Shown here piece by piece: positions 36,315 through 45,600 of a DNA stretch of 64,000 nucleotides (within the stretch, counting starts at the first letter, position 1; every line of letters begins with the position of its first letter). The DNA is from Pandoraea fibrosis (lineage in GTDB: Bacteria; Pseudomonadota; Gammaproteobacteria; Burkholderiales; Burkholderiaceae): contig NZ_CP047385.1 in NCBI RefSeq assembly GCF_000807775.2, forward strand, positions 5,518,001 to 5,582,000, read 5' to 3'. A model generated the notes under the pieces. It did not search any database. It was not told the DNA's origin and saw nothing but the letters and a program-made list of their open reading frames with translations. Made by a program: the position numbers and the translations under genes.

Positions 36315-37508
36315 ATGCACCCGGGCCGTCCAGAAACCCGCCTTTCGCCAGTGAACGAAGACATGTCAGCCGCTCCTCCGATTCCGAAGTCGTTGCCGTC
36401 CAGCCGCACCGAGACGGCGAACGCCTCGGCCACCGCCGCCGCATCGGCACACTCCGGCGCGGCGCGCCGCCGCCCTGCGCGATGGATCGTCATGACGGCG
36501 CTGGTCGGATTACTCGCTGTTGCCGTGCTTGCCGCGTTGTGCGGCGGGGCATATCGCATTGCGCCGGGCGACGCCATCGTCGCGTTGTTCCGTGGCGCCA
36601 CGGGAGACTTCGCGCAGGATCAGGCACGCAACGTCATGTTGCAGATCCGGCTGCCGCGCATTGTCCTCGGCATTCTGGTGGGTGCCGGATTCGGTGCCGC
36701 CGGTGCGGCGTTGCAAGCCCTCTTTCGCAATCCGCTCGCCGACCCCGGCCTGATCGGCGTGGCCAGCGGCGCGGCACTCGGTGCGGCGGGCGTCATTGTG
36801 CTGGGCGGGGTCATGCTGCCCGCGGCGCTCGCTGCGTCGCTCGGGATATGGATGCTGCCCATCGCCGCGTTCGTGGGCGCGCTTGGCGTCACTGCGCTCG
36901 TCTATCGGCTGGCGGCAGGACGCGGACGTCTCGCGTTGCCCCTCCTGTTACTCGCAGGCATCGCCATCAATGCGGTTTCGGGGGCCGCGATCGGCCTGCT
37001 CACCTACCTCGCCAACGATACGCAGTTGCGCACGCTCACGTTCTGGACGCTCGGCAGCCTCGGCGGCGCGCAATGGTCGATGCTGGCCATCATCGTGTGG
37101 CCGGTCGTGCTGGGGGTGATCGCACTCGCCACGCAGTGCCGCTCTCTCAACGCGTTGTTGCTGGGCGAAGCGGAAGCGTTGCATCTCGGCGTTGCCGTGC
37201 AATCGGTCAAGCGGCGCGTGATGGTGGCGTGTGCGCTGTGTGTCGGCGCCCTCATCGCGTCGAGCGGCATGATCGGTTTCATCGGTCTCATCGCGCCCCA
37301 TATCGTGCGTCTGGTGGTCGGTCCCGACCCGCGCGCGGTGCTGCCGGCCGCGGCGCTCTTCGGCGCGATCCTGACACTACTCGCCGACCTCGTCGCGCGC
37401 ACCTGGGTGGCGCCGGCCGAGCTGCCGCTGGGCATTCTCACGGCACTGCTCGGTGCCCCGTTCTTCCTCATGCTGCTGTGGCGACGCCGCGGACAGTTCG
37501 GGCTGTGA
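36315..37508 (+). CDS. hmuU: Haem ABC permease HmuU
   Basis: A FecCD-family inner-membrane permease, 397 residues from the ATG at 36315 that directly follows the hmuT stop. Starts at GTG 36351 or ATG 36363 would remove 12-16 residues of a polar, probably cytoplasmic N-terminus. Family motifs include RLPRIVLGILVGAGFGAAGAALQALFRNPLADPGLIGVASGA and SSGMIGFIGLIAPHIVRLVVG. It forms the importer with HmuV and receives haem from HmuT. Confidence 0.94.
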   Translation: MHPGRPETRLSPVNEDMSAAPPIPKSLPSSRTETANASATAAASAHSGAARRRPARWIVMTALVGLLAVAVLAALCGGAYRIAPGDAIVALFRGATGDFAQDQARNVMLQIRLPRIVLGILVGAGFGAAGAALQALFRNPLADPGLIGVASGAALGAAGVIVLGGVMLPAALAASLGIWMLPIAAFVGALGVTALVYRLAAGRGRLALPLLLLAGIAINAVSGAAIGLLTYLANDTQLRTLTFWTLGSLGGAQWSMLAIIVWPVVLGVIALATQCRSLNALLLGEAEALHLGVAVQSVKRRVMVACALCVGALIASSGMIGFIGLIAPHIVRLVVGPDPRAVLPAAALFGAILTLLADLVARTWVAPAELPLGILTALLGAPFFLMLLWRRRGQFGL

Positions 37509-37539
37509 TCACACCGGACCGACGATTCAGGACATCGCT

Positions 37540-38394
37540 ATGCTCAGTGCACACGACCTCACGATTGCTCACACCGATTCGCCCGTGCTCGACGGCTTGT
37601 CGCTCGATATTCGTCCCGGTGAATTGCTGGTGCTGCTCGGGCGAAACGGCGCAGGCAAAAGCACCTTGCTCAAGGCGCTCGCCGGGGAGCCGCTGCCACC
37701 GCGCGCCCATCTGAGCGGCCCCATCACGCTCAACGGTGCGCTGCTCTCGCAATACAGCACGGCGGCGCTGGCGCGTCTGCGCGCCGTGCTGCCGCAAACC
37801 GCGCAGTTGTCGTTTCCGTTCAGCGCACTCGAAATCGTGTCGATGGGGCGGTTGCCCTTCCCGAGATCGCGCAGACGTGGCGATACGGGCAAACCGCAGA
37901 AAAGCGACACGGAGATCGCAACACTTGCGCTGGAACGGGCAGGCGCACTGCCGTTGCTGCATCGCGACGTGATGACGCTCTCGGGAGGCGAATGGGCGCG
38001 GGTGCAATTCGCGCGCGTGCTGGCGCAGTTGTGGCCTGACGATGCCCAGGCCCCTTCGGTGCCGCGCTATCTGCTGCTCGACGAACCGACGGCGGCGCTC
38101 GACCTCGCGCATCAGCATCACCTGCTCTCGCTCACGCGCGAACTTGCCAGAACGTGGGGGTTGGGGGCGATGGCGATCGTGCACGACGTGAATCTCGCGG
38201 CACGCCACGCAGACCGCATGGCATTGCTCGCCAACGGACGCATTCTCGCTACCGGCACACCGCGCGACGTGATGCGCGCCGACCTCATCGAGACAACGCT
38301 GGGCTTGCCGGTCCATGTGATCACACCCGAGACATCGGGCCTGCCCAGGCTTGCCGGCGCTTCGGCAGGCGTACCCTTCGCGCTACCCGCCTGA
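37540..38394 (+). CDS. hmuV: Haem ABC importer ATPase HmuV
   Basis: A 284-residue ATPase energising haem import. The start at 37540 (MLSAHDLTIAHTDSPVLDGLSL) follows a weak AGGA; the longer frame is Cys/Ser-rich and not family-like. Walker A is GRNGAGKST with the normal Lys, the signature is LSGGEWARVQFAR, and Walker B is YLLLDEPTAALD; the HmuV segment QLSFPFSALEIVSMGR is present. It is the last gene of the Fur-controlled operon and is followed by a hairpin. Confidence 0.95.
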   Translation: MLSAHDLTIAHTDSPVLDGLSLDIRPGELLVLLGRNGAGKSTLLKALAGEPLPPRAHLSGPITLNGALLSQYSTAALARLRAVLPQTAQLSFPFSALEIVSMGRLPFPRSRRRGDTGKPQKSDTEIATLALERAGALPLLHRDVMTLSGGEWARVQFARVLAQLWPDDAQAPSVPRYLLLDEPTAALDLAHQHHLLSLTRELARTWGLGAMAIVHDVNLAARHADRMALLANGRILATGTPRDVMRADLIETTLGLPVHVITPETSGLPRLAGASAGVPFALPA

Positions 38395-38400
38395 GCAGAC

Positions 38401-38432
38401 AACGCGGTTCACGCGTCTGCGTGATCCGCGTT
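38401..38432 (+). terminator. Hairpin closing the haem operon
   Basis: A 14-bp stem with one mismatch (38401-38414 with 38419-38432; arm AACGCGGTTCACGC), loop GTCT, beginning 7 bases after the hmuV stop. There is no T run, so it may stabilise the 3' end or terminate weakly. Confidence 0.5.
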
Positions 38433-38475
38433 GCGTCAGAGGGTCATTGGCGTCGTGTGCAACGCAAGTGTTGTC

Positions 38476-39447
38476 TTACGACGCCGGCACGCCATCCTTC
38501 GCGAGATTGGCGCGTGCGCACAGCACGGCGGCCAGATCCCACAGCGCATATCCCACGCTCTTGAAAAGCACGGGGCCGCTCGACCGGAAACGATCGGGCG
38601 TGATGATCGCATCGAGAAGGGGTGCGGCGCGGCCCCAGTCGATGGCTGCGTGCAGCAGATCGCCGGCTTCGTGCTTGACCTCCCACGTATCGACGACGAG
38701 CGTGCCGCGCACAGCGGCGTCGCGGCATAACTGCGGCGGCAACTCGCGCATGTCGGGGCGGAACGCGCCCACGCCCGCCACGAAGATGTCGTCGCGCCAG
38801 CGATGCACATCGCTATCGGGTAACACTGGCTCGCTGCTGGTCGTCGCGGTAATCACGATGCTCACCGTGCTCAACACCGGTTCGATGGCATCGATCACGG
38901 TGGCCTCGACGCCAAGGGTGGCAGCGTGATCGGCGAGCGCATGCGCGCGCTCCGGACTACGCGAGAAGATCATGAAGTGACGTGTCCCCATCCCGGCGGC
39001 AAAGGCTTCGAGATGCGCGCGCGCCTGCACCCCCGCGCCAACGATCAGCACGGGGCCTTTGGGACGCGGTGCAAATTTGCGTGCGGCGAACAGCGTGACG
39101 GCGGCGGTGCGACGCCCCGTAATGGTCGGTCCATCGAGCAGCATCAGACGCTCGCCCGTGTGCGGATCGAACACCATCACCTCGCCGATGATGGACGGTT
39201 TGCCGGCGCGGCAATTCTCGGGATGCACGGTGATGTGCTTGGTCATCGCGACGTCGCGATTGGCCGCGGGCATCACAAGCAACACGCCGCCCCGGCGGCC
39301 ACGTTCATGTTCGGTCAGGGAAAAATGCAGGCGCTCAGGCGCGCGCGCGGTGCCCGAGCGCATCTCCATGAGCATGGCTTCGATACCGTCGGCCAACTGA
39401 GGATAAGGCAGCAACTGCGCGGTTTGGCGCGCGTCCAGCGTGATCAT
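38476..39447 (-). CDS. Ornithine cyclodeaminase / mu-crystallin family protein
   Basis: A 323-residue NAD(P)-dependent enzyme of the OCD/mu-crystallin family. The NAD-binding motif is GPVLIVGAGVQARAHLEAF, preceded by the family segment LLDGPTITGRRTAAVTLFAAR, and the catalytic-region Asp lies in FVAGVGAFRPDMRELP. Family members include ornithine cyclodeaminase and ketimine (delta1-piperideine-2-carboxylate/pyrroline-2-carboxylate) reductases of proline and lysine metabolism; the sequence looks nearer the reductases, but I cannot decide. It converges on the haem operon and has no obvious pathway partners. Confidence 0.88.
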   Translation of the reverse strand: MITLDARQTAQLLPYPQLADGIEAMLMEMRSGTARAPERLHFSLTEHERGRRGGVLLVMPAANRDVAMTKHITVHPENCRAGKPSIIGEVMVFDPHTGERLMLLDGPTITGRRTAAVTLFAARKFAPRPKGPVLIVGAGVQARAHLEAFAAGMGTRHFMIFSRSPERAHALADHAATLGVEATVIDAIEPVLSTVSIVITATTSSEPVLPDSDVHRWRDDIFVAGVGAFRPDMRELPPQLCRDAAVRGTLVVDTWEVKHEAGDLLHAAIDWGRAAPLLDAIITPDRFRSSGPVLFKSVGYALWDLAAVLCARANLAKDGVPAS

Positions 39448-39618
39448 CGATATGTCTCCGCTCCGGGGCGTGCGCTATCGACGGCAGGGTTTTGCACTCG
39501 TCGCCGTCACATCGCGTCACGCATTGCCAAGTCTGATTTCAGTGTAGCGCGCATCGCGTGGACGCGTCTGCCACATCAAAAATTATTCCTGACAAAATCG
39601 CCTCGCGCGCACATGCGC

Positions 39619-41895
39619 TCAGCGACTCGCATTGCGCATGCGCTTGCCGTCGGCCAGCGTCGCACCGCGTACCTCGAAGCGAATGCTGTCGCGAACGGCA
39701 CCGGCCGCGTCGACGAGTTCAAGCGTATGCCGCCCCGGCCAAGGCAACCATCCCACGCGCGCGCCACCGGCGAGCGGTTTGCCGTCGAGCCGCCACGCGG
39801 CCCCCTTGGGCCATGCGGCCGCCACCTGGAACCACAGGCGCTGATTGGCGGGCGGGATGTCGGGATCCAGGGCCACGATGGTGCCGTCGGCCGGACCGGC
39901 AATCCGCCAGAGGGGGCCGCCCGGCGCTTTGGTCGCGAGCGCAGACAGCGCAATCGTACGCTGCGATGTACCGGGGAGAAACCACTCTTCGCGTGTGGGT
40001 TCCACATGCTCGGCATACTGCACTGCGACATGTTCGAGACCCGGCGGCGGAGCCGGTGGCAGACTCGCCGTGCGGCGATGGAGGTAGTCCATCACGCGAT
40101 GCCAGATGGGCGCTGCGCCCGACACGCCGGAGACGTCCCACATCGGCGCACCGTCGGCGTTGCCGACCCACACCCCCACCGTGTATCGCCGCGAGAATCC
40201 GACGGCCCAGTTGTCGCGCATGTCCTTGCTGGTGCCGGTCTTGACTGCCGTCCAGTAACGGGTGGAGAGCGGACTGTCGAGACCGAACGTGCGCGTGCGG
40301 GCCTGCCGGTCGGCGATCATGTCCGACACGATGAAACTTACCTGCGGCGAAAAGACGGTCGTGGGCGCATTGGCCTGCGCACTTCCCTTTGCCTTATCGC
40401 CACTGCGCGGCGGCATCGTTTCCGGCATGCGCTCGTTCACCTTGCTGGCGGCGCCACCGTTGGCCAGCGCGCGATATGCGTTCGTCAGCGAAAGCAGTGT
40501 GACGTCCGCGCTGCCCAGCGCGAGGCTGTATCCGTAGTAGTCGCCGCTCTGCGTGAGCGGCAAGCCAAGGGCGACGAGCGTTTGCGCGAAGCGGCGCGGC
40601 GTGACCATTACGAGCGTGCGCACGGCGGGCACGTTCAATGAAGAGCCGAGCGCCGTGCGCGCGCTCACCCATCCCTTGAAATGGCGATCGTAGTTCTGCG
40701 GAATGTACAGACCGCCGCCCGTGGGCAGATCGATGGGCGAATCGTCGAGAAGTGACGCTGCCGTTAAACGCTGCTCCGCGATCGCCTGTGCGTAGAGAAA
40801 TGGCTTGAGTGTCGAACCCGCCTGCCGCAACGATGTCACGCCGTCCACCTGTGCGGCGGACGACAAGGCCCCCGACGATCCCACCCAGGCGAGAATGTCG
40901 CCGCTGGCGTTATCGATGACGACGATGGCGCCATCCTGCACATTGCGCGAACGTCCCGGCGTGCCGAGTTCACGCAGCGTTTGCTGCAACGTGGCGACGG
41001 CCACGCGCTGCAAATTCACGTCCAGCGTACTGGTGATGCGCGTGCCCGCAGGCGGTCGGCTCGCGCTGAAGACGCGACGCGCAAAGTGTGGCGCGAGGTT
41101 CACCGCGTCGCGCGTTGTCATCACGTTGGCCGGCCGGGAAAACACGAGTTGCGCGTAGCCGTCGAGCCCGGTGCATTCTGCCCCCTGCCCCATGTCGCGC
41201 AGAATGCCGCAAGCGCGTTGCGCCACTCGATTGGCAGCGGCATTCGGGGCCCGCAACAGCGCAACGGCCAGTGCCGATTCGCGTGCGTCCAGCCCGATGG
41301 GCAGCTTGCCGAAGAGCGTCTGCGCGACAGCCGAGATACCGACGAGTTCGCCGCGAAACGGCACGAGGTTCAGGTACGCCTCGAGAATCTGATCCTTGCG
41401 CCAGCGCTGCTCCAGCCATACTGCCGTGGCGGCCTGACCGATTTTCTGTGTGACGGAACGATTGCGCGCACTGGGGCGAAGATCGTCGTCGAGCAGTCCC
41501 GCCAACTGCATCGTCAGTGTGGACGCCCCACGTGTGCGCGAGTGCCAGAGATTCCCCCATGCGGCAGCGGCTACACCTCGCCAGTCGACGCCGCTGTGCT
41601 CATAGAAGCGTTTGTCTTCCGAGACGATCAACGCCTGACGAAACGCTGGCGACACCTCCGCAAGCGTCACCCAGTCGCCGCGCTGCGCCTGCATATCGGC
41701 GCGCAGCCGCTGCAACGGTTCGCCATGCCGGTCCAGAAGCATCCAGTCCGACGCCCGCCAGTCCTGCCGCACTTCGTCGAACGACGGCACCGCGCGCGCG
41801 GGTGCCGACGCCAGAAGCCACCCGAGCGCCAACCCGACGCTCAGCAGAACATGACGCGCTCTCCTCCACCGACGAACCTCAGGCACTACGCACAT
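39619..41895 (-). CDS. pbpC: Penicillin-binding protein 1C
   Basis: A bifunctional peptidoglycan synthase, 758 residues from the ATG at 41895 with GAGG in the end of the upstream gene; a GTG at 41928 would add 11 residues. A membrane anchor (HVLLSVGLALGWLLASAPARA) is followed by a GT51 glycosyltransferase domain (SEDKRFYEHSGVDWRGVAAAA, catalytic Glu near 93), then a transpeptidase domain with RQAGSTLKPF (active Ser near 360) and KTGTSKDMRDNW, and the PBP1C-specific C-terminal domain. It is the last gene of the alpha-2-macroglobulin operon, the conserved pairing seen in many proteobacteria. It overlaps the YhhN-family gene by 17 bases. Confidence 0.95.
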   Translation of the reverse strand: MCVVPEVRRWRRARHVLLSVGLALGWLLASAPARAVPSFDEVRQDWRASDWMLLDRHGEPLQRLRADMQAQRGDWVTLAEVSPAFRQALIVSEDKRFYEHSGVDWRGVAAAAWGNLWHSRTRGASTLTMQLAGLLDDDLRPSARNRSVTQKIGQAATAVWLEQRWRKDQILEAYLNLVPFRGELVGISAVAQTLFGKLPIGLDARESALAVALLRAPNAAANRVAQRACGILRDMGQGAECTGLDGYAQLVFSRPANVMTTRDAVNLAPHFARRVFSASRPPAGTRITSTLDVNLQRVAVATLQQTLRELGTPGRSRNVQDGAIVVIDNASGDILAWVGSSGALSSAAQVDGVTSLRQAGSTLKPFLYAQAIAEQRLTAASLLDDSPIDLPTGGGLYIPQNYDRHFKGWVSARTALGSSLNVPAVRTLVMVTPRRFAQTLVALGLPLTQSGDYYGYSLALGSADVTLLSLTNAYRALANGGAASKVNERMPETMPPRSGDKAKGSAQANAPTTVFSPQVSFIVSDMIADRQARTRTFGLDSPLSTRYWTAVKTGTSKDMRDNWAVGFSRRYTVGVWVGNADGAPMWDVSGVSGAAPIWHRVMDYLHRRTASLPPAPPPGLEHVAVQYAEHVEPTREEWFLPGTSQRTIALSALATKAPGGPLWRIAGPADGTIVALDPDIPPANQRLWFQVAAAWPKGAAWRLDGKPLAGGARVGWLPWPGRHTLELVDAAGAVRDSIRFEVRGATLADGKRMRNASR

Positions 41896-42628
41896 GCGCC
41901 TCGTCCTCTTGCGCCAGGCGCGGCCCACGCACTGCCATGATGCCGGCCGTCAGCAACAATTGCGCGAGCGCGTAGAGAATCCAGATCGCGTACTCCTGCG
42001 CCGGAATTGTGCCAACGAAGCGCGTGGTGCCGATCAGGGCGTCCGAGATCGTGAAGAGCAGCGCACCGACGGCGACCCACTCTCCGCGAACGTCGGCAAG
42101 CAGCGCCGCCGACGCCATCATGGCCAGCACAATCACGTAGCACGCCACAGGCGCCTTGAGTTCCCCCATGCCGGGCCAATACATCGCATACGCAAGCGCC
42201 GCCGTGACCCACACGAGCACGATCGCAACGCGATGCCAGCCGGGCACCTGCGCCCATGGCCGACGCACCCGCCAGAAGAGCACGAAGTAAGCGAGGTGGG
42301 CGAGCAGAAAGGCCCCCAGTCCCAGCACAAAGCCTTGCGTCAATGCCGGCAAGGCCAGCAAGACATCGCCCGCTCCCGAAAAGATCAGCGCGGCGTGCAA
42401 CCACACGCGCTCGCGCTGCACGCGGTGATATAAAGACGCGAACAGCAGTAGCGCGCACAACAAAGCCTTCGCGACAGCCTGGTCGGCATACGGCGCCCCG
42501 CGCAACGCGAGCGCATAGGCCGCGCCCGCGATGGCGGCGAGCCACCAGAAACGCCGCGCCTCGCGGGGCAGCGCCGCCGCCGGTGCAAAGAAGTTCGACG
42601 TCATGTCAGTGCGACTCTCCTTCGTCAT
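41879..42628 (-). CDS. YhhN-family integral membrane protein (lysoplasmalogenase-like)
   Basis: A 249-residue protein with about eight hydrophobic segments of the YhhN/TMEM86 family, whose characterised members hydrolyse the vinyl-ether bond of lysoplasmalogens. Recognisable segments are LIFSGAGDVLLALPA, FVLGLGAFLLAHLAYFVLF and LLFTISDALIG, with the conserved Asp residues. The ATG at 42628 overlaps the macroglobulin stop as ATGA, supporting that start; ATG 42604 is an alternative. Its insertion between the macroglobulin and pbpC genes is less usual than direct yfhM-pbpC pairing. A bacterial substrate is unknown. Confidence 0.85.
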   Translation of the reverse strand: MTKESRTDMTSNFFAPAAALPREARRFWWLAAIAGAAYALALRGAPYADQAVAKALLCALLLFASLYHRVQRERVWLHAALIFSGAGDVLLALPALTQGFVLGLGAFLLAHLAYFVLFWRVRRPWAQVPGWHRVAIVLVWVTAALAYAMYWPGMGELKAPVACYVIVLAMMASAALLADVRGEWVAVGALLFTISDALIGTTRFVGTIPAQEYAIWILYALAQLLLTAGIMAVRGPRLAQEDEAHVRSA

Positions 42629-45600
42629 GGCTTCGCAGGTACCACTTGCACGGGCGCGTTCGGCGTCTCGCCATACATCGCCGGCTCATACATCGCTTCG
42701 ACGCGCGTGGGCGGCGTTGCGAACTTGCCCACGTTGTTCAGACGCACCGTGTACTCGATCCGATGCTGCCCCTTTGGCAGGTAGTCGTAATACGCACGAT
42801 AGGCGTCTTGCGCTCTTTCCTCAAAGGCTGGCATGGCGCCTTCGCTCTTTTCGCCTTGCGTGGCAATAACGGAGTCACGTCCCAGCCCGCCCCCCAGCAC
42901 CGTCGCCCCGCCGGGCAGCGGATCGCTCACCACGACCCAGCGCATATCGGCTTGCGCGTCGATATCCAGACGCACACGCAATACGGCACCACGCACGAAA
43001 CTGTCACCCGAGCGCTCCGCGGCGTCTTGCACCTGCACGCTGCGCGTCACCCGATAACCGGCCGCGAACGGTGCCTTGAGCGGAACGGCGGCCAGACTCT
43101 GGATCGTCGCCCACGGTTTGCCCGCCCCGGTTTGCTCGAGACGCAAGACATCGCGCGCACTGTCCGTTCCGGCAGCGGCATGGCTCAGCCACGGCAGCGA
43201 GACGGCCGGCGGTACGGTGCCAGCCTTGAGCTTGTCCCAGTCGACCGTTTGCACACCGCCGTTCGTCTGGTTGTCACGCTGCCACTGGATGGCGGTCTGC
43301 CCCGTCGGCGTGTCACGCTCGAATCGCGCAGAGAACCGATCCACCGCCAATCCACCCCACACATTGGCCGTGGTCGTCGACCACGCCCCGCGCGATTGCA
43401 GCCCCAACAACCCGATCACCAGACGCGGCATCTCGTCCTTCCAGGCCGGATTCGCGTTCATCAGCAATGCCAGACGCGCGGCGTTCGTCTCGGGGCCGAC
43501 CATCAGCCACCAGAGTCCGTCGCTCCCCTGCGTTGAGAAGCCCACCCGCGTGCCCTGATACGACAATCGCGCACGCAGGATCTGCTCGGCTTGCGCCAAC
43601 CGCTCGGCGCGTTGTGGCGCGTCGGGCAAACGTTGCAGGATCGCGTACCAGTCGATGACTGCCGATGTTGGCCAATCGTTCGGGGCGATAGTGAGCGCAC
43701 TGAGCATGCGCGCGTTTGCCCGACCATAACGCGACAACGCTTCGATCGCGGTGAGCTTGCGCAACGTCAGGTCGTCGCGCGGCGCCCAGAAGCGACGCGT
43801 GAGACGCCCTTCCACGAACGCCGTCAGGCCGTCCTCCATGCGCGCCAGCGCGTCGTCCGGCAGCACGTATGCCGGATCGAGCGCCTTCGCTTCATTGCTG
43901 ACGGCCAACAGATAAGCGGTGAGCGTGTCGCTGCCCTGATTCGCGAAGCCTTCTTGCGGCGGGAAGTAGCTCGCCAGGCCGTCTTCGTCGAGATACGACG
44001 GCAGCATGCCCGTCACCCGCTTCCACTGTGCGACATCGCGCAAGCCAAGTGCTTTCGACGCTTGCTGCTCCAGACAGGCATACGGATACAGCTCGAACCA
44101 GCGCTTCACGCCCGGCAATCCCTGCGACAAACGCGGTTGCATGCTGATGCGTACCCCGCCTCTGAGCTTGCCGGTGCTGTCGGCCACAGCGCCCGCCGGG
44201 GGTGCCATCGGCAAGGTGAGACTGCCTTCGACCTGCGTCAGCACCGATTGCTGAACACTCGCCGGCAACGACGGCTGGATGTCCTGCCCCACCTTGATCG
44301 CGTCGCTCGCCGCAGGTGCGCCACCGGCCGCCGGGGCCTGCGCACTGACCTCCCACAACAATCGTTGAGCGCGCGTGTCGGCCAGCCCGGCAGGCGCCGT
44401 AACCTCCCACGCCACTTCACGCGACTCGCCTGCCGGCACATCGACGCGTTGCGGTGCCAAGGTCAGTTGGGTTACCCGGGCGGTCAACTGCACCTGCATG
44501 GCGTGTTGGGTGGTATTACGCACGGTGAACTGGGCACGATAGTTGTCGCCCTCGCGCACCAGGGGCGGCAATCCCGAGATCAGTTGCAGATCCTGCGTGG
44601 TGCGAATGGTCGCCGTGCCCGTGCCGAACCAACCCAGCGCTTGCGCACCCGGTCTGCCGTCATCGGCCACCGCCACGATGCGGAAGCTGGACAGCGAGTC
44701 GTTGAGCGGCACATCGACACTCGCCTCCCCCTTATCGTCGAGCACAACGCGCGGCTGCCAGAGCAATAGCGTGTCGAACAGCTCGCGCGTCGGACTCTTG
44801 CCCCCGCCGCCGCCCGCTGGCACCGCCTTGCGGCCGTAATGCCGGCGCCCGATGATTTCCATCTGCGCAGTTGCGGTGGTCACGCTGTAGCTACGGCGTT
44901 GCCACATGGCATCGAGCAAGGCCCAACTCGTGTTCGGCGCCAGTTCGAGCAGTGCCTCGTCAACCGCGGCAACGGCCACTTCCGAACCTGCCGCGACGGG
45001 CTTGCCATCCGGTTGTGTCACTTTGATGCGCACCTTCGCATGACCTCGTACCGGGTACGTCGGGGCATCGGGTTTCACTTCCACCCCCAGACGCTGCCCG
45101 GCCGTGCCCACGCGTAATTCGGTCAATCCGAAGCGATAGGCCGGCTTGCCCAGATCCACCAGTCCCGTCGGCGCCTGATACTCCCGGCCCTCGTACCAGA
45201 AGGCCCGGAACCACTCCATCGGCTGCTTCCAGCCCCACTGGAAGAACGAATACCAGGGCACTTCATGGATACGGCCTCGCACCGCCAGCACCGACACATA
45301 GACGTTCGGTCCCCACGACGAATCGACCTTCAGGGAAATGTTCGGGTCCTTGCCCGAGATCTCCATCGTGCGCGTCTCCATCACGCCTTCGCGCTCGATC
45401 GCCACCAGCGCGGTCGCCGAGCGGAACGGCATGCGCACCTGCAACTTGGCCGTCTCGCCCGGCTCATACGCGCGGCGCTCCGGCAACACGTCCATGCGGT
45501 CAGTGTTGTCACCGCCGAACCAGACCTCACCGCGTCCGGTCACCCACACACTCGTGGTCGAGGTGCTGAGATTGCCCTTGTCGTCTTTGGCCTGAGCCAC